Shown: positions 1 through 9,148, counted from the first letter of the stretch. The stretch is DNA of 64,000 nt from Bacillus sp. SD088 (GCF_017355205.1 NZ_JADIJK010000002.1:124001-188000); one strand, 5' to 3'. A program made the numbers and translations. The notes: generated from the letters alone by a model not told the origin.

Positions 1-1092
1 AAGACGACAACATTTTTCCGAGCCGACCAGGTTGGTAGCTTATTAAGAACGGAAATAATTAAAAACGCACGGTTACAGAAAACTTCTGGAGAAATTACAC
101 CAGAGCAACTGCGTGCAATTGAGGATACTGAAATCAAGAGAATTGTCGCGAAGCAAAAAGAGGTTGGGCTTCAAGCCGTAACAGATGGTGAATTCCGCAG
201 AGCTTGGTGGCATTTCGATTTCTTAGAGGATTTAGTTGGGGTTGAAGGCTATTGGTCAGGAAGCGGAATTCAATTTCAACAACAACAAACAAGATCACGT
301 GCGATTAAAGTCACAAGTAAATTAGATTTTTCTCAACATCCTATGCTAGATGATTATAAATTTCTTCATACGGCAGCTGGAGATCATGTTGCAAAATTTG
401 CTATTCCCAGTCCAAGTATGCTTCATTTTCGAGGAGAAATCGATCCTGCTGTTTATCCAGATGAAGAAGAATTCTTTGATGATTTAGCAAAAGCTTATAA
501 AAAAGGGATACAAACTTTTTATGATGCTGGTTGCCGTTATCTTCAGCTAGACGATACAGCTTGGGCATACTTATGTTCAGAGGAACAAAAAGAGCAATTG
601 CGTACCAAAGGAAAAGACCCCGAATACTTAATTAACATGTATCTTGATACATTAAACAAAGCGGTAGCTGACCGTCCTGACGACTTAAATGTGACCATGC
701 ATATTTGCCGTGGGAATTTCCGTTCTACCTGGATTTCTTCGGGAGGATATGAACCTGTGGCAGAAAAACTCTTTGGCCATTTAAATATCGATGGGTTCTT
801 TCTAGAGTATGATAATGATCGTTCAGGTGGGTTTGAACCGTTGCGCTTTGTCAATCGATCGGATTTAAATATTGTCCTCGGCTTGATTACGTCAAAGCAT
901 GGGAAACTGGAACCAAAAGAAGATATTATAAGAAGAATTGAAGAAGCTTCCCAATTTGTTGATTTTAGCCAACTCGCTCTAAGTCCTCAATGTGGATTTG
1001 CTTCAACCGAAGAGGGCAACCTGTTGACCGAAGAGGAACAATGGGAAAAGCTTCGTTATGTAGTCGAGCTTGCTGAAGATGTTTGGAAATAA
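1..1092 (+). CDS. Cobalamin-independent methionine synthase-like protein (YxjG/YxjH type), 5' end outside window
   Basis: The frame is open from base 1 and gives 363 residues to the TAA at 1090. The N-terminal text (RADQVGSLLR) is the usual start of short MetE-C-like proteins of about 375 residues, so only a few codons are missing. Zinc-site residues of the MetE C-terminal barrel are visible: H-x-C in MHICRGN, the Glu in GFFLEYD, and the late Cys in SPQCGFAS. Family knowledge: the barrel moves a methyl group to a thiol acceptor, usually homocysteine. These short paralogues lack the N-terminal half of MetE, and their methyl donor is uncertain. It is cytoplasmic. A terminator-like hairpin follows. 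The fold is sure; the exact substrate is not. Confidence 0.88.
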   Translation, partial: KTTTFFRADQVGSLLRTEIIKNARLQKTSGEITPEQLRAIEDTEIKRIVAKQKEVGLQAVTDGEFRRAWWHFDFLEDLVGVEGYWSGSGIQFQQQQTRSRAIKVTSKLDFSQHPMLDDYKFLHTAAGDHVAKFAIPSPSMLHFRGEIDPAVYPDEEEFFDDLAKAYKKGIQTFYDAGCRYLQLDDTAWAYLCSEEQKEQLRTKGKDPEYLINMYLDTLNKAVADRPDDLNVTMHICRGNFRSTWISSGGYEPVAEKLFGHLNIDGFFLEYDNDRSGGFEPLRFVNRSDLNIVLGLITSKHGKLEPKEDIIRRIEEASQFVDFSQLALSPQCGFASTEEGNLLTEEEQWEKLRYVVELAEDVWK

Positions 1093-1117
1093 TTACGAGC
1101 TTGAAAGATAATGGAGA

Positions 1118-1165
1118 CGAGGAAGAACGTGCTAACTATGCTGTTCTTCCCTCTTACTCTGTTTT
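1118..1165 (+). terminator. Terminator-like hairpin after the methionine synthase-like gene
   Basis: GGAAGAAC (1121-1128) pairs with GTTCTTCC (1143-1150) around a 14-nt loop. A moderately T-rich stretch follows. It lies about 30 bp after the stop codon. Confidence 0.5.
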
Positions 1166-1231
1166 ACGAAATCAACATTTTTCTGTTTTGTTTTCTAAAT
1201 ATTGAAAAAACATATACACAAGGAGATTGAC

Positions 1232-2593
1232 ATGCGCGTTGTTCAGACTACACAAGTTATCGCCGAAAGTAAATTCAATAAATTTCATTTATTAGTATTT
1301 TTATGGTGCTTTTATGCCATTGCATTTGATGGGTTTGACATCGCTCTCTACGGAATTGGATTGCCTTTTATGATGGATGACTTCGGCTTAACGACCGTGG
1401 AAGCAGGAGCAATTGGTAGTTATTCATTAATAGGCATGATGATCGGCTCCTTTGTTCTCGGGTCCCTTTCTGACCTAATCGGCCGTAAAAAAATATTAGC
1501 AATTTGTATGGGATTATTCAGCTTGTTCTCCTTATTAGCCGGTTTTGCGCCTAATGCAACCACTTTTACTATTATGCGCTTTATTTCTGCTCTTGGGATG
1601 GGTGGTTTGATGCCCGCTGTTATTGCAATCATGACTGAATATTCCCCGAAGAAGAATCGGGCTTTAACGGTTGCATTAATGTACTGTGGCTATTCAATCG
1701 GTGGAATTTTGGCCTCTCTGATTGGTATGTATGCCATGGAGAGTCTTGGATGGAGATTTCTCTATTGGTTGGGAATTATTCCTTTGCTTACTTTGCCATT
1801 TTTCCTCAAACAATTTCCCGAATCCTTATCCTATTCGATTCTTCGGAAACAAGGAGGCAAAATTGCCACCATTCTTAACAAAGTGAATCCAAAAGGCGAC
1901 TATCAGGCAACAGATGATTTTGAATATGCGACTGTTCAAGAACAAGCAAAAGGATTACCAGTGAAAAAGCTATTTTCCGATCGTCGTCTTGTTAGTACAT
2001 TGGCCTTCTGGGTGGCTGTCTTTAGCTGCCTGCTTATGATTTACGGTTTAAATACTTGGCTACCTAAAATCATGCAAGAATCGGGCTTTGGCATTACATC
2101 GAGTCTATCATTTAACCTAGTATTGGCCGTTGGGCAAATTGGTGGATCCTTACTTGGTGGAATCCTTGTCGAGCGACTTGGCCATCGAAAAGTACTGTTA
2201 TTCATGTTCTTAATCGGAGCGGTTTGCTTTATTTCCCTTAGCATGACATCACATACACTCGTTTTATATGGATTGATTGCTCTTGGCGGAGCTTGCACAG
2301 GCGGTACACAAAATTTGGTGAATCCTTATATATCCGAATTTTACCCACGTGAAATCCGCGCAACAGGACTTAGTGTAACAGTTGGCATTGGGCGGATCGG
2401 AGCAATATTAGCGCCTGTTATCATTGGTCTCTTACTTGCGACAAATGTGGCCCCTCAAAGCGCCTTTATGGCATTTGCCATTCCTAGTATTCTAGGAGGA
2501 GTGGCCTTCTTATTCGTCCAAGAAAAATATGGGAGCTTTGATAAAGTCTTGAAATCCACATCCTCTAAAGGACTGGAGAATAAGGCGGGATGA
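1232..2593 (+). CDS. MFS transporter, aromatic acid/H+ symporter (AAHS)-like
   Basis: A 453-residue, 12-helix major facilitator. The frame is open from a TTG at 1202, but AGGAG (1221-1225) sits 6 nt before the ATG at 1232, so that start is chosen. The first helix contains DGFDIALYG, the acidic D-G-x-D signature of AAHS permeases such as PcaK and BenK. The loop between helices 2 and 3 has the MFS motif GSLSDLIGRKK, and a long central loop separates the two six-helix halves. Family knowledge: proton-coupled import of benzoate- or hydroxybenzoate-like acids or other small organic acids. No aromatic catabolic genes are nearby, so the substrate is open. A strong terminator follows, so it is probably monocistronic. 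Confidence 0.85.
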   Translation: MRVVQTTQVIAESKFNKFHLLVFLWCFYAIAFDGFDIALYGIGLPFMMDDFGLTTVEAGAIGSYSLIGMMIGSFVLGSLSDLIGRKKILAICMGLFSLFSLLAGFAPNATTFTIMRFISALGMGGLMPAVIAIMTEYSPKKNRALTVALMYCGYSIGGILASLIGMYAMESLGWRFLYWLGIIPLLTLPFFLKQFPESLSYSILRKQGGKIATILNKVNPKGDYQATDDFEYATVQEQAKGLPVKKLFSDRRLVSTLAFWVAVFSCLLMIYGLNTWLPKIMQESGFGITSSLSFNLVLAVGQIGGSLLGGILVERLGHRKVLLFMFLIGAVCFISLSMTSHTLVLYGLIALGGACTGGTQNLVNPYISEFYPREIRATGLSVTVGIGRIGAILAPVIIGLLLATNVAPQSAFMAFAIPSILGGVAFLFVQEKYGSFDKVLKSTSSKGLENKAG

Positions 2594-2640
2594 TTTGAAG
2601 CCTCTCTTTTAAAATTTGCTTAGTACCTCGTGTAGACAGA

Positions 2641-2686
2641 AATAGACCTCGCCTCTCCTTACTTGGAGGGCGGGTCTATTTTTTCA
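2641..2686 (+). terminator. Rho-independent terminator of the MFS gene
   Basis: AATAGACC (2641-2648), a bulged T and CGCC (2650-2653) pair with GGCG (2669-2672) and GGTCTATT (2673-2680). A run of T follows. It lies about 50 bp after the MFS stop codon. Confidence 0.85.
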
Positions 2687-2784
2687 TTATTGAACTGAGG
2701 ATACTTTGTAACGCAACCTTTTTTATAACATTTTCTTTGTACGAAGAGGCGCTAATTTCATTGCCGCCTCCAATCAAAAAGAAC

Positions 2785-2910
2785 CAAACCGGATAAAAGC
2801 ACTGGCGCCCCGTAAATCGAAAGTTCGAGGCGGACTGCCCGTTTGTGGTGACTTTGACGTTCGACACAGGACGAAATGTCTCTTTTATCGGCCTTTTTGA
2901 ACATCCTCTT
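2785..2910. repeat. Diverged copy of an intergenic repeat
   Basis: The right end (CTTTTTGAACATCCTC, near 2893-2908) is the same text that closes the repeat at 57526-57740 and is close to the end of the one at 54858-55062. The interior has GGAC-type hairpin remnants. No convincing gene lies between 2690 and 2924. The left boundary is not clear. Confidence 0.4.
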
Positions 2911-2924
2911 AAAAATCTAGCTGA

Positions 2925-3905
2925 TTATGAATATACTAAGCCCCATTGCTTACGAAGAGCATCCATTGTTTTCATAATATCGTGGGTTTCTTCTAAAGGC
3001 ATGGTGGAGCTTTCAAGCTTCCCTGCTCTTAAACAAGCCATCGCCTCTTCAGCTTCAAAAAGATAGCCTTGAAGTTTTCGATCATCTTGAAATTCGACTA
3101 CGTCTGAACCTGATTGGTGTAAATAGGCCCCATCTCCAAATAAGAAGTTAGGAAGGCGGATAAAGCCTTCTGTTCCATAAATATACGCATCATTGGCTAA
3201 GTTAAGCCGCACTCCTGAGTTTAGCATTGCTGTTTTTCCATCCGGATACTCGAAGAGAGCAGAAAAGTGTTCATCTACACCCGTTTCTCCTATGTGAGCA
3301 CTGCTTTTAATTTGCGATGGTTGCTGACCGAAAATGAATGAGGCGAAAGAAATTGGATAAATACCGGCATCCAACATCGCGCCACCCCCTAGTCGCTTAT
3401 CTAACAAGCGACTCTTGGGGCTCCATCCCACATTAAAGCCAAAATTAGCTGTCAGCATTCGCACTTCGCCAATTTTCCCTTCCTCTAACCATTTCTTCGC
3501 TTTCACAATAGCCGGTAAATAACGTGTCCACATCGCTTCCATTAAAAAAGTATTATTTTCTTTTGCCACTTGAATTAATTCCTCAGCCTCTTCTGCATCC
3601 ATCGTAAACGGTTTCTCACATAATACTGCTTTACCAGACTTTAAACATTGCAATGCACATTCTTTATGCTGAGTATGTAATGTCCCAATATAAACAATCT
3701 CAATCTCTTGATCTTGCAAAAATTGATCATAGTTATCATAAGGACGGGCAATATTGAATTCGCTTGCAAAGGCAGCCGCCTTTCCCTCTGTTCTTGACGC
3801 TACAGCCAATAGTTCAGCATTTTCCGATTGCACTAAATCTGAGGCAAACTTTCGCGAGATATTCCCCGCACCCATAATTCCCCACTTTATTTTACGCTCT
3901 GTCAT
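2925..3905 (-). CDS. Gfo/Idh/MocA family NAD(P)-dependent oxidoreductase
   Basis: 326 residues from the ATG at 3905. An ATG at 3911 is only 1 nt from the AAGGGG ribosome site, whereas 3905 is 7 nt away and is preferred. The N-terminal Rossmann fold has IMGAGNISRKF. The EKPF motif typical of the family is present (VLCEKPFTM), followed by an MEAMWTRYLP segment like that of dimeric dihydrodiol/aldose dehydrogenases. Family knowledge: reversible oxidation of sugars, sugar alcohols or diols with NAD(P) in the cytoplasm. It stands alone and converges on the MFS gene, so there is no operon context to fix the substrate. Confidence 0.85.
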   Translation of the reverse strand: MTERKIKWGIMGAGNISRKFASDLVQSENAELLAVASRTEGKAAAFASEFNIARPYDNYDQFLQDQEIEIVYIGTLHTQHKECALQCLKSGKAVLCEKPFTMDAEEAEELIQVAKENNTFLMEAMWTRYLPAIVKAKKWLEEGKIGEVRMLTANFGFNVGWSPKSRLLDKRLGGGAMLDAGIYPISFASFIFGQQPSQIKSSAHIGETGVDEHFSALFEYPDGKTAMLNSGVRLNLANDAYIYGTEGFIRLPNFLFGDGAYLHQSGSDVVEFQDDRKLQGYLFEAEEAMACLRAGKLESSTMPLEETHDIMKTMDALRKQWGLVYS

Positions 3906-3911
3906 GTTCAT

Positions 3912-4496
3912 TCCCCTTTCAATTTATGTTCCTATTCTAAATTGTACCTTACTATCTAATAAATTTCCTCTATAGATTCCAGAGAAGCCTTAAAAGACCT
4001 ATACATATTTCAGTCACTTTCCTCTTTCAAGGCCATCATCCCGTTCCATCAATACCTTACCCTTAGACATCATCCCCTCCATTCACTTCTATATAACTAT
4101 TCTCGCTTTTGCAGCATTTCCCTGCTTAAATTCCACCAAAAATTAGGAAACTTGCAAGCTCCTTTTTGACGACTTTTTATCGTATAAAACGAATTAAAAA
4201 TAAAATTGAGAATCTAATTTACTCTCCTCCTTAGATGTCTTATAATGAAGGTGCATAAGAAAGTTTTGGGTAAATGGCTATATCACGATGTGAATGTTTG
4301 AACAAGTCTTTTCCGTTCTTGCATTATCCAAATTTTTGGTGAAACGTTTAGATTAGGTAGGTGCCAACAGCTTAAAGCTTTTAAATCGAGCGTATAGCCG
4401 TTTTTCCAATACAAGCCTAATAGCTTTTTCCTTTCGTTTGTTAGAAGTATTTTAGATCCTCCATTTAAAAATATGAAAAAAGGGGCGTTCATTCTC
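3912..4496. other. Intergenic region with no convincing intact gene
   Basis: About 585 bp between the dehydrogenase and the CUT2 transporter. It contains a candidate sigma-A promoter (separate entry) about 250 bp upstream of the transporter, so the transcript would have a long leader. A minus-strand frame crosses 4283-4480 with ordinary-looking residues, but it has no ribosome site and runs antisense into the lipoprotein gene. I treat it as unsupported. Confidence 0.4.
4218..4246 (+). promoter_or_regulatory. Candidate sigma-A promoter of the CUT2 sugar transporter operon
   Basis: TTTACT (4218-4223), a 17-nt spacer and a perfect TATAAT (4241-4246). It points towards the binding-protein gene and leaves a leader of roughly 240 nt. 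Confidence 0.4.
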
Positions 4497-5480
4497 ATGA
4501 AGAAAAGTTTAAGTGTACTAGTTGTACTTTTATTAATGTTGGTACCGCTATTAAGTGCGTGTAATTCAGGAACACAGGATGATGATTCAGGTAACGATTC
4601 AGGCGAAAAATCAAGTACAGAGAAACATAAAGTTGGAATTCTTGCACCTGCTGTCACGCATGGTTGGGTATCAGATGTAGCCCATCAGGCAGAGACACGT
4701 GCGAAGGAATTGTCTGATGAGATTGATTACCAAATCCAAACAAGTTCTAATGCAGAAGAAATGACTTCTCAATTAGATGATTTAATGACATGGGGTGCGG
4801 AAGCCATTGTAGCGTTCCCTCAATGGGAAGGTATGGAAATCCCCATCCAGACCGCTCTTGATGCTGGTATTAAAGTAGTAAACTTTGATATCGAAATTGA
4901 CGCAGATGGGGTTTACCGCGTATCTGGCGATAATGAAGGTATGGGAATTGAAAGTGCAAAATATATTATTGATAAAATTGGTACAGAAGGTAATGTCGTT
5001 GTCCTAGAGGTGCCATCCTCTGGTTCTGTTTCCAAGTTAAGAAAACAAGGTTTTATGGACACGATGGAGGAAATGGCTCCTGACATGGAAATTAGCACAT
5101 ATGCGACTCAGTTTACACGAGAAGATGGTTTGAAGGATTTTGCTGATATTTTAACAAGTAATAAACATATTGATGCTGTCTTTTCTATGGATGACGAAAC
5201 ATCCGTTGGTGTTCTACAAGCAATTAGTGAAGCTGGCAGAGATGATATTAAAGTAGTGACTGGCGGAGGCGGTATGCAAGAATACTTCAACATGATGCCA
5301 GAAAACGAAGATATTTGGATTCAATCAACACTTTATAGCCCAGCTATGGTGAAGGACGCTGTCGATGTCTCGCTTAAATTATTAAATGGAGAAGATGCGG
5401 ACGAAGTAACGATCATCCCTACAACCGTTGTGGACCGGGATAATTACGAAGAATTCATTGACGAAGACTCTTCCTACTAA
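4497..5480 (+). CDS. Sugar ABC transporter substrate-binding lipoprotein, CUT2 (RbsB-like)
   Basis: 327 residues from the ATG at 4497, with AGGGG at 4481-4485. An upstream in-frame ATG at 4473 has no ribosome site. A signal sequence ends in the lipobox LLSAC, so the mature protein is tethered to the outer face of the membrane. The rest is a type-1 periplasmic-binding fold: VGILAPAVTHGWVSDVAHQ at the start, then ligand-cleft segments typical of RbsB/ABC sugar receptors. It opens an operon with the ATPase at 5649 and permease at 7155. Family knowledge: CUT2 systems carry monosaccharides such as ribose, galactose or xylose. The sugar is not evident from the sequence. A folded repeat lies between this gene and the ATPase. 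Confidence 0.9.
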   Translation: MKKSLSVLVVLLLMLVPLLSACNSGTQDDDSGNDSGEKSSTEKHKVGILAPAVTHGWVSDVAHQAETRAKELSDEIDYQIQTSSNAEEMTSQLDDLMTWGAEAIVAFPQWEGMEIPIQTALDAGIKVVNFDIEIDADGVYRVSGDNEGMGIESAKYIIDKIGTEGNVVVLEVPSSGSVSKLRKQGFMDTMEEMAPDMEISTYATQFTREDGLKDFADILTSNKHIDAVFSMDDETSVGVLQAISEAGRDDIKVVTGGGGMQEYFNMMPENEDIWIQSTLYSPAMVKDAVDVSLKLLNGEDADEVTIIPTTVVDRDNYEEFIDEDSSY

Positions 5481-5484
5481 GAAA

Positions 5485-5641
5485 AAGGGCTAAGTTCGCG
5501 ACGTCCTGTCGCTTCGTCTACACTAGTACATCCTGTACGTCGCAACACCTTTCTGACCAACATTCTGTTGGCCTTCGACAAGTAAATGTTCTGGGACAAA
5601 GAAAAGCTTTCTCTGCCTTTCATTGTCCCAGGTTATGGAAG
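5485..5641 (+). repeat. Modular hairpin repeat between binding-protein and ATPase genes
   Basis: Three mini-hairpins with C-R-TYC-TG cores: 5498-5512 (GCGACGTCCTGTCGC), 5526-5538 (GTACATCCTGTAC) and 5557-5571 (CCAACATTCTGTTGG). These are followed by CGACAAGTAAATGTT and a long hairpin with CTGGGACAA pairing with TTGTCCCAG. The same modules recur at 10.2, 12.35, 26.5, 42.9 and 57.7 kb and at 43.0-43.3 kb. GAAG at 5638-5641, in the ATPase ribosome site, can pair with CTTC at 5573-5576. Confidence 0.7.
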
Positions 5642-5648
5642 TGATCGT

Positions 5649-7130
5649 ATGAAAATTGAAATGAATAATATAAGAAAATCCTTTGGAAAAAACAATGTGC
5701 TCAAGGATGTTTCGCTTAGTGTTCAAGGCGGAGATATATGCGCTTTGCTTGGTGAAAATGGTGCGGGAAAGTCAACCCTGATGAACATTCTTGGAGGCGT
5801 TCACCAAATGGATGCAGGTTCAATTCTAATCGATGGAAAGCCTGTAAAATTTGCTACACCGGCCCAATCACAGGCAGCGGGTATTGCTTTTATACACCAG
5901 GAATTAAATTTAATCAATGACTTGCCCATCTATGAAAACATGTTTCTTGGTAGAGAATTAAAAACTAAAACAGGTAGCTTAGACTTAAAACGCATGTATC
6001 ATGAAACCAATGAAATATTTAAAAAGATGAATATTGATTTAGATCCCGAAAAAATGGTTCGAGACTTGGATTCCTCCTATAAACAAATAGTAGAAATTTG
6101 CCGGGCGATAATGACAGACGCATCCATTATAATAATGGATGAGCCTACCACGTCTCTAACAGACCAAGAAATAGAGCGTGTGTTCACAATGATGAAAACA
6201 TTAACAAAGCATAACGTCGGCATTATTTTCATTTCCCATAAATTAAATGAAGTTATGCAATTTTGTAGCCGCTATCTCGTCCTTCGCGATGGTAATCTTG
6301 TTGCAGAAGGAGCGGTGAGCGATGTCACAACCAATGATTTGGCTAGATATATGGTTGGATTTGATGTAAGAACAGAACCCTTATTAAGGGAGAAAAAAAT
6401 TGGGAAAGAAATTTTGCGAGTGGAAGGTCTCACTGACCCAGCCGCTTTTAAAGATATTCATTTTTCCATTAGGGCTGGCGAAATTGTCGGGTTTACGGGA
6501 TTACTTGGGGATGGGCGAAGCGAGCTTTTTCAAGCTACTTTTGGAGCGAAACATCCTTCAGCAGGCAAGATCTTTCTGAATGGAAAAGAAGTCGTCATTC
6601 ATAGTCCAACACAAGCGATCAAAAAAGGCATTGCCTATCTTCCAAGAAATCGGAAAGAAAATGCCATTATTAAGGATATGGATATTTTTGAGAATGCTTC
6701 GATTGCCACTTGGCCTAAATTTTCCAAACGTGGGAAAATTGAAACGAAGAAACATCAGCTCGAGTTTGAAAAACAAAGAGAGCGATTACGTTTAAAAATG
6801 GGCAAGCAAACAGACAATATCACAAGTCTCTCTGGAGGGAATCAGCAAAAAGTTGTCCTGGCCAAATGGTTGGCAGCCGATCCACAGTTACTTATTTTGG
6901 ATAACCCCACACAGGGTGTTGATGTTGGAGCTAAAGAAGATATTTATGATATTATCTTAGATCTCGCAGACAAAAATATTGCGGTTGTCGTCCTTTCTAG
7001 TGAAGCCGCAGAAATTATTCGTGTCTGTGATCGTGCTCTTGTAATGTACCATGGGGTCATTCAAGGCGAGGTAACGGGAAAAGAAATGAATGAGCATACG
7101 ATTATGAATCTCGCTACAGGCGGAAATTGA
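5649..7130 (+). CDS. Sugar ABC transporter ATP-binding protein, CUT2 (RbsA/MglA-like, two ABC domains)
   Basis: 493 residues from the ATG at 5649, with GGAAG at 5637-5641; the open frame extends further upstream into repeat DNA. Domain 1 has a good Walker A (GENGAGKST), Walker B with catalytic Glu (IIIMDEPTTSLT) and a degenerate signature. Domain 2 has a degenerate Walker A (GLLGDGRSEL) and a canonical signature (SLSGGNQQKVVLAKWL), the asymmetry usual for CUT2 ATPases. The residue after the second Walker B Asp is Asn (LLILDNPTQGVDVG) instead of the usual Glu. The site formed by Walker A1 and signature 2 therefore looks intact, while the other is further disabled. It partners the permease 24 bp downstream. 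Confidence 0.92.
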   Translation: MKIEMNNIRKSFGKNNVLKDVSLSVQGGDICALLGENGAGKSTLMNILGGVHQMDAGSILIDGKPVKFATPAQSQAAGIAFIHQELNLINDLPIYENMFLGRELKTKTGSLDLKRMYHETNEIFKKMNIDLDPEKMVRDLDSSYKQIVEICRAIMTDASIIIMDEPTTSLTDQEIERVFTMMKTLTKHNVGIIFISHKLNEVMQFCSRYLVLRDGNLVAEGAVSDVTTNDLARYMVGFDVRTEPLLREKKIGKEILRVEGLTDPAAFKDIHFSIRAGEIVGFTGLLGDGRSELFQATFGAKHPSAGKIFLNGKEVVIHSPTQAIKKGIAYLPRNRKENAIIKDMDIFENASIATWPKFSKRGKIETKKHQLEFEKQRERLRLKMGKQTDNITSLSGGNQQKVVLAKWLAADPQLLILDNPTQGVDVGAKEDIYDIILDLADKNIAVVVLSSEAAEIIRVCDRALVMYHGVIQGEVTGKEMNEHTIMNLATGGN

Positions 7131-7154
7131 TCAGGCTAAAGGAGGGAAAACCCA

Positions 7155-8204
7155 ATGACCGATAATATCCGTGTTAAAAATAATCGAAACTTTTTTACAT
7201 GGTTTAAATATAAATGGCACCATGAGCCTGTATTTAGTACAGCCATCGCACTTATTGTGATGATCATTATCCAAACTTTAGTATTGGGCTTTAATTATGA
7301 TTCATTTGGAAGCTGGTTTCAATCGTGGTTAAATAACTGGGTAAATATCTTAAGAAATAATGCCGGAGTCGGAATTATCGCACTCGGTATGACCTTTGTC
7401 ATTATGACCGGAGGGATTGACCTTGCCGTCGGCTCTACTCTAGTGGCAACAGGAGCCTTTACGATGGTTCTATTGGATACTAGTACAAAAGGAATTTTAG
7501 CCGGCCTTGGCCTAACTGGTTTTCCCGCGATCCTCATCACAATTGTACTTGTCATCCTTATGGGCTATTTACTTGGACTCTTAATTGGAACAAGTGTAAC
7601 AAAAGGAAATATTCCGCCCTTTATTGCGACCTTAGGAGCAATGATGATCTTTAGAAGTGTCACACAACACTTTATGCAAGGCTACAATCCAAAGGTTCCG
7701 ATTGAGTTTACCCAGTTAGCAAGCTTTAAAATTGGCAACTATATGATTATGCCAATTGTTTATTGGGCGATCATCGCCTTTATTTTATATTATATATCGA
7801 AAAAAACCGTTTTTGGTCGGCAAATTATTGCAGTAGGATCAAACGAAAGAGCGGCTAAGCTCTCTGGTATCAATGTAAATAAAGTCAAACTAAATGTATA
7901 CGCATTGATGGGCGTCCTTGTTTCGATTGCAGCTGTCATCCAAGTCTCGCGGATTGGCTCTATGGACTTTTCAAATGCTGGGCGAGGAATGGAAATGGAT
8001 GCGATCGCAGCTGCCGTCGTGGGCGGCACAAGCATGCTTGGAGGCAGAGGGTTTATTTTGGGGACAGTCTATGGGATGCTGATTATCGCCGTCATGAACA
8101 ATTTATTGAATCTATTTGGTGTTCCGCCGTTTCTTCGAGAGGCTTTCAAAGGATTCATCGTGATCGCAGCAGTGCTTCTGCAACGGAAGGAACAAGCCGC
8201 CTAA
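7155..8204 (+). CDS. Sugar ABC transporter permease, CUT2 (RbsC-like)
   Basis: 349 residues from the ATG at 7155 with AAAGGAGGG (7138-7146) 8 nt upstream. It has about ten hydrophobic segments. Typical CUT2 permease motifs are seen: GMTFVIMTGGIDLAVGS, then AVGSNERAAKLSGINV and AAVVGGTSMLGGRG. It forms the membrane channel for the ATPase at 5649 and the lipoprotein at 4497. An unusually long N-terminal cytoplasmic tail of about 35 polar residues precedes the first helix. A hairpin with a T tract follows the gene, closing the operon. Confidence 0.92.
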   Translation: MTDNIRVKNNRNFFTWFKYKWHHEPVFSTAIALIVMIIIQTLVLGFNYDSFGSWFQSWLNNWVNILRNNAGVGIIALGMTFVIMTGGIDLAVGSTLVATGAFTMVLLDTSTKGILAGLGLTGFPAILITIVLVILMGYLLGLLIGTSVTKGNIPPFIATLGAMMIFRSVTQHFMQGYNPKVPIEFTQLASFKIGNYMIMPIVYWAIIAFILYYISKKTVFGRQIIAVGSNERAAKLSGINVNKVKLNVYALMGVLVSIAAVIQVSRIGSMDFSNAGRGMEMDAIAAAVVGGTSMLGGRGFILGTVYGMLIIAVMNNLLNLFGVPPFLREAFKGFIVIAAVLLQRKEQAA

Positions 8205-8246
8205 CTGAATTCCTTAGCTAGTAAGACGCAAACATAGGCAGAAATG

Positions 8247-8269
8247 GGGGCAGAAAATTGTCCCTTTTT
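8247..8269 (+). terminator. Terminator of the CUT2 transporter operon
   Basis: GGGGCA (8247-8252) pairs with TGTCCC (8259-8264), one G-T pair, 6-nt loop, followed by TTTTTC. Confidence 0.6.
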
Positions 8270-8383
8270 CAACTCCACATTAATCCCTACCATCATTTCT
8301 TTATTTTCCGCTTACAAGTAAATAAAATCACTCACATATTGCCACAAAGCCGTTAAAAAACATAAGATAGACAGGTGATACTT

Positions 8384-9148
8384 ATGAATATAAAAATGTA
8401 TATCAATAACGAAAAATGGCTCGCAGGAATGACGATGAAAGATGAAGATCAGCTGGAAAACTTTAATATGGCTCTTCATGCTTGTCAGGATAGGGAAGCG
8501 ATATTGCAGAATCGCCGGCAATTAGCCCGCTTTTTAAATTGCGAATTAGGTGACTTCGTTTGTGCGGAACAAACACATAGTGCCAATTTCCATCAAGTTG
8601 TCCACGCTGATAAAGGCCGCGGGGCTGACAAATTAGAGACTGCTGTTCCAGTGACTGATGCGCTTTACACATACGAACCCAACATTTTACTATGTAGCTT
8701 CAATGCAGACTGTGTGCCAGTATTCTTTTATCATGAACCAAATGGTGTTGCGGGCGTTATTCACTCAGGCTGGCAAGGTACTGTCAAAGAGATCTCATTA
8801 AAATTATTTAAGCATCTGATTCATGACAACCAATGTGATCCAAATGGTTTTCATGTCCAAATTTGTCCAGCGCTCAGTCAAGAAAAATTTGAAGTGGATG
8901 AAGATGTCTACGTACAATATAAAGACTTAGGCTATGCGGATAAGTGGATTGAATATAACGAACAAACAAGCAAATATCATATTGATAATCAGGAAACCGT
9001 GAAACAGCAATGCCTATTAGCTGGCATTCCGGAAAATCAAATCCAAATAGATTATACCTGCACGTTTCAAAGTTCTGATGGTTTTTCTCATCGCCAAGAT
9101 AAGCAAAGCGGGAGGCATCTTTGCTTTATTATGAAAAAGGAAAAATGA
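8384..9148 (+). CDS. PgeF/YlmD-like protein (DUF152, 'multicopper polyphenol oxidase' family)
   Basis: 254 residues from the ATG at 8384 (AGGTG at 8373-8377; an in-frame GTG at 8375 is too close to be the start). Family motifs are clear: EQTHSANFH, FNADCVPVFF, the metal/active-site HSGWQGT, ICPALSQEKFEV and the C-terminal FSHRQDKQSGRHLCF. Family knowledge: the E. coli member YfiH (PgeF) edits peptidoglycan precursors that have wrongly incorporated L-Ser. Relatives have also been reported as purine nucleoside phosphorylases with a Zn-site Cys/His. It is cytoplasmic. It stands alone between a terminator and a repeat and is not in the usual ylm cell-division cluster, so it may be a second genomic copy. 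Confidence 0.8.
   Translation: MNIKMYINNEKWLAGMTMKDEDQLENFNMALHACQDREAILQNRRQLARFLNCELGDFVCAEQTHSANFHQVVHADKGRGADKLETAVPVTDALYTYEPNILLCSFNADCVPVFFYHEPNGVAGVIHSGWQGTVKEISLKLFKHLIHDNQCDPNGFHVQICPALSQEKFEVDEDVYVQYKDLGYADKWIEYNEQTSKYHIDNQETVKQQCLLAGIPENQIQIDYTCTFQSSDGFSHRQDKQSGRHLCFIMKKEK

Noticed and set aside
2676-2867. Minus-strand 63-codon frame after the MFS terminator
   Set aside because: It overlaps the terminator and repeat DNA and has no ribosome site.
4283-4657. Minus-strand open frame of 124 codons antisense to the start of the CUT2 binding-protein gene
   Set aside because: It has no ribosome site, overlaps a certain lipoprotein start, and shows no motif I can name. A gene remnant is possible but unsupported.
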